Origin: Paludibacteraceae bacterium
GTDB lineage: Bacteria > Bacteroidota > Bacteroidia > Bacteroidales > Paludibacteraceae
Assembly: GCA_016283095.1 (NCBI GenBank)
Contig: JAEEMG010000079.1
Coordinates: 1-53,497 of the forward strand
Length of the DNA: 53,497 nucleotides
Reading direction: 5' to 3'
A model generated the notes under the pieces. It searched no databases and had not been told where the DNA came from. It worked only from the letters and a program-made list of their open reading frames with translations. Positions 51,375 to 53,497 of this stretch are shown here, piece after piece; the first letter of the stretch is position 1, and every line of letters starts with the position of its first letter. Made by a program: the position numbers and the translations under genes.

Positions 51375-52013
51375 TCATGTCGCGCCTTCAACGCTTGAAG
51401 GAGGATTCTCCCTGACAACCTCCAGCAACACATCGTCGTTACCCATCTCTTTTACCACCCTCATTTTGCTGGCGGCAATGGACGAACGGTAGGATGCGAT
51501 ATTTTTCCGTGACACGGTTTCAAAGATACGCAATCCTATGCCAAAACCTATCTCGTTCATCAACTGGTTGCCAAGGGTGGCTAACCCTTTGCTTTGATAA
51601 CCGCAGTCCACCATCCTGCCTCGATAGGCTGTGCCCATGAAGAAACTTCGCAGGAAAAAATATCCTACTATTTTCTGGCTTCCCTCCTCACGAAACACAT
51701 AGGCTAAGAACGATTTGTTTCGTTGTATTTTTTTTAGGTTTTCGGCATCAAACCCATGCGGACGGAAATACTTATACGCCTCTTCTGGCTGATTGTCGAA
51801 AAACAAAACCATCTCTGCAGTCGGGATCTCTGACAACGGCGTCACAAGGACTCTTACTCCGCCCCTGCTCTCTCTGGATAGGTTCAGATTGCCACACACT
51901 TTGGCTAAACGTTTCCCATATCTTAAAGAGAAGAAGAACGAGTTTATCAGATCAATAATGTCCCACACAAACGGGAATTTGTTTTTAAAAAAATGAGCTA
52001 TTGAATATAGCAT
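51375..52013 (-). CDS. GNAT-like acetyltransferase near the polysaccharide genes
   Basis: 212 aa. N-terminal hydrophobic and basic segment (about 1-50), then a likely GNAT fold: PEEAYKYFRPHGFDAENL, FLAYVFREEGSQKIVGYFFLRSF, and a loop YQSKGLATLGNQLMNEIGFG that resembles the acetyl-CoA binding loop. It may acetylate a sugar amine in glycan synthesis. The last seven residues (SSVEGAT) are encoded by the same repeat that sits at the ends of two neighbouring genes, so the natural stop has been replaced or extended. Family assignment is by fold features only. Confidence 0.6.
   Translation of the reverse strand: MLYSIAHFFKNKFPFVWDIIDLINSFFFSLRYGKRLAKVCGNLNLSRESRGGVRVLVTPLSEIPTAEMVLFFDNQPEEAYKYFRPHGFDAENLKKIQRNKSFLAYVFREEGSQKIVGYFFLRSFFMGTAYRGRMVDCGYQSKGLATLGNQLMNEIGFGIGLRIFETVSRKNIASYRSSIAASKMRVVKEMGNDDVLLEVVRENPPSSVEGAT
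51378..51395. repeat. Gene-end repeat, copy C (partial)
   Basis: TGTCGCGCCTTCAACGCT matches TGTCGCGTCTTCGACGCT of copy B in 16 of 18 positions. Only this right half is present. It encodes residues of the C-terminal SVEGAT of the GNAT-like protein. Confidence 0.75.
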
Positions 52014-52043
52014 AGTCCTAATAATGTAATGTTATTTCATGAC

Positions 52044-52190
52044 TTGGCAAATGGCTAATAGCTTATCGCTTATGGCAATTGGCTTATTATTGGATTTATT
52101 TTCATCCGATTTCGCCATTGTTTGCAATCGGTCGCCACACCATCCTACCAATTATACCATCAATCGTTTGCAATCGATCGCCATTATTTG
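52044..52190. repeat. GCTTATGGC-like short repeats
   Basis: GGCAAATGGCTAATAGCTTA, then TCGCTTATGGCAATTGGCTT (52045-52085): irregular repeats of GGCTAAT/AGCTTAT. Then CGCCATTGTTTGCAATCGGT, twice in similar form near 52113 and 52158. Gene-free; no open frame with support. Confidence 0.6.
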
Positions 52191-52207
52191 CCATCATTGC
52201 CATCGAT

Positions 52208-52255
52208 TGCCCAGGGTTAACACCCTGGGCTGGGATGTGTCGCGTCTTCGACGCT
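52208..52255. repeat. Gene-end repeat, copy B
   Basis: TGCCCAGGGTTAACACCCTG, GGCT, then GGGATG, then TGTCGCGTCTTCGACGCT. Both palindromes are intact (CCCAGGG/CCCTGGG; GCGTC/GACGC). Its last base is the first base of the stop codon complement of the DUF1016 gene. Confidence 0.85.
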
Positions 52256-53433
52256 TATTTATCATCTTCAATGACAGGCATATTATCAATCAAAAATTGA
52301 CGGATTTCCTCTTCTTTCGGAAGTTGAAACATATATTTTCCTACATATATGTCATCAAGTCCTTCTGTTGAATATTTAACCAAAGTATCACTATAGTCCG
52401 TACATAGAAGGAGACCAATTGGAGGATTATCTCCTGGTTGCATCATTTCATGACGATAAAAATTCTTATACATATTGAGTTGAGAAGCGTACTCATGACG
52501 GTAACGGTCTATCTTCAAGTCAATGATAACATGACAATGAAGTATACGATTATAAAAAATCAAATCCGCCTTGAAATAATCATGATCAATCAAAATTCTC
52601 TTCTGACGTGCCTCAAAACAAAAGCCCTGCCCTAATTCAAGCAAAAATTTTTGGAGATTATTTAGAATTGCATTCTCTAATTTTGTTTCTGTATAAACTT
52701 CATTATTGGGAATATCTAAAAAATCAAGCGTCATAGGATCTCTAAAGATATACTTCAGATCCATTATCTCAGTCTCCTTTTGTATATAATTCTTTAGAGC
52801 ATCTTTATTCTTTGAAAGAGCTGATCGTTCATAATAGAGACTAGAGATTTGATGATCAAGTTGTCGTTTCGACCAACAATATTGTATCAATTCATACTCA
52901 TAAAATGATCTTTTCAACGAATCTTTGATTTCGCTCAGTATCTGAAGGCTTGAATAACTAATACAATGGAAAAGACGAGATGGCGAAACCATCCAAGACT
53001 CTCGAGATATTGCGACCATTGGTCGCAATATTGTAGAATCATCATTTTCAAGCATATATGACATTGCAGTCAGTGACCCTAAACTTCTATCATTGAGAAT
53101 ATTTTGTCGTTGCCCACGAAAATAAGACAAGATTTCATCTTTTAGTTGTGGATAAACGCTGTAAAATAATCTATATTCATAAAGGCGTCTCCATTCCATG
53201 CCTTTGCGACCGATACGCTTAGCTAAATTTTTAAGTAGTTGTTCGCCATATTGAGCCCTATCAGCCCCATTTTGTTCAAACTCTACAATATAATATCCAA
53301 TAAGCCAATTACGAGAGGTGAGCAGACAATTGACAGCATGTGCCGCCTGCTGACGGAGCGAATCATCCACAACAATGATTCTATCAACCAATTTATCAAA
53401 TGTCAATTCTGATTGTCCTTCCATTTTTTGCAC
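52255..53433 (-). CDS. DUF1016 (YhcG-like) protein with PD-(D/E)XK nuclease domain
   Basis: 392 aa. N-terminal helical DUF1016 domain (about 15-170: SRNWLIGYYIVEFEQNGADRA, YGEQLLKNLAKRI, EWRRLYEYRLFYSVYP), then the nuclease-like half: FLDIPNNEVYTETKLENAIL, FLLELGQGFCFEARQKRILIDHDYFKADLIFYNRILHCHVIIDLKI, in which Asp288/Lys region (YFKADLIFYN, VIIDLK) fits the PD-(D/E)XK core, then EYASQLNMYKNFYR. YhcG proteins are often linked to DNA cleavage and mobile elements or defence; no partner gene is visible. MEGQ at 53424 is another start. The gene ends in the repeat at 52208. Confidence 0.88.
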   Translation of the reverse strand: MQKMEGQSELTFDKLVDRIIVVDDSLRQQAAHAVNCLLTSRNWLIGYYIVEFEQNGADRAQYGEQLLKNLAKRIGRKGMEWRRLYEYRLFYSVYPQLKDEILSYFRGQRQNILNDRSLGSLTAMSYMLENDDSTILRPMVAISRESWMVSPSRLFHCISYSSLQILSEIKDSLKRSFYEYELIQYCWSKRQLDHQISSLYYERSALSKNKDALKNYIQKETEIMDLKYIFRDPMTLDFLDIPNNEVYTETKLENAILNNLQKFLLELGQGFCFEARQKRILIDHDYFKADLIFYNRILHCHVIIDLKIDRYRHEYASQLNMYKNFYRHEMMQPGDNPPIGLLLCTDYSDTLVKYSTEGLDDIYVGKYMFQLPKEEEIRQFLIDNMPVIEDDK

Positions 53434-53497
53434 GCTACTTGTTTATTTTATCTTTTCTTTATAATATAATTATCAGATTTCATTTGTTTTACCCCAA

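Overview
The window comes from a member of the Bacteroidota, most likely a polysaccharide-degrading Bacteroidales species. The reasons are the promoter style (TTTG, about 19-20 nt, then TAnnTTTG, ahead of hcp, HU, a tRNA and other genes), AT-rich intergenic DNA, T9SS-type C-terminal domains and a PorP/SprF protein, a SusC-like receptor, surface lipoproteins with an acidic export signal, a Bacteroidales-type VgrG/Hcp pair, and the DapL route to lysine and peptidoglycan. The species cannot be named from the sequence.

Layout. 0-1.6 kb: edge of a type VI secretion locus (vgrG running off the left end, then hcp). 1.9-5.85 kb: four tandem paralogs of an uncharacterised exported, membrane-anchored family, one broken by a 1-nt deletion. 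Both transcription units of this family carry the same leader blocks. 6.4-13.7 kb: minus-strand run queH, TonB-dependent receptor, sugar MFS permease, ROK sugar kinase, class I fumarase. 13.8-23.5 kb: a secreted fibre-attack region with an expansin (double-psi barrel plus CBM63-like domain), a 56-aa membrane peptide, two paralogous Asn/Gln-rich surface lipoproteins, a T9SS-type secreted protein, a GH5 cellulase and a CotH-kinase/lamin-tail protein. A strongly folded element lies at 17.9-18.1 kb. 23.7-32.6 kb: a PorP/SprF protein with a giant PKD/Ig-repeat adhesin ending in a type B T9SS domain, then an orphan SusC-like receptor. 32.7-37.3 kb: housekeeping genes (HU, a 29-aa COX24/AURKAIP1-type basic protein, RNase G, dapL, dapF). 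37.7-42.8 kb: tripartite ABC-2 efflux operon (TolC with a Met-rich insertion, HlyD, two permeases). 42.9-45.2 kb: NfnA and NfnB-type oxidoreductase subunits. 45.4 kb: tRNA-Gln(CTG). 45.5-46.05 kb: a gene-free mosaic of palindromic repeats. 46-52 kb: surface polysaccharide genes (GNAT, DegT aminotransferase, PglC-like phosphoglycosyl transferase, GT2, WbuC cupin, WecA-like transferase, second GNAT-like protein). 52.3-53.4 kb: a DUF1016/PDDEXK nuclease.

How the parts may work together. The expansin, cellulase and CotH protein are exported enzymes or binders, and three of the secreted products have T9SS-like tails, so the 13.8-29 kb region reads as a secreted and surface-attached cell-wall toolkit with its adhesin and anchor. 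The MFS permease and ROK kinase would take up and phosphorylate released sugar. The strongest leads for new biology are the shared leader of the paralog family, the folded element at 17.9-18.1 kb, the expansin, the Met-rich STI1-like insert in TolC, and a repeat family that sits on the stop codons of genes in the polysaccharide region.
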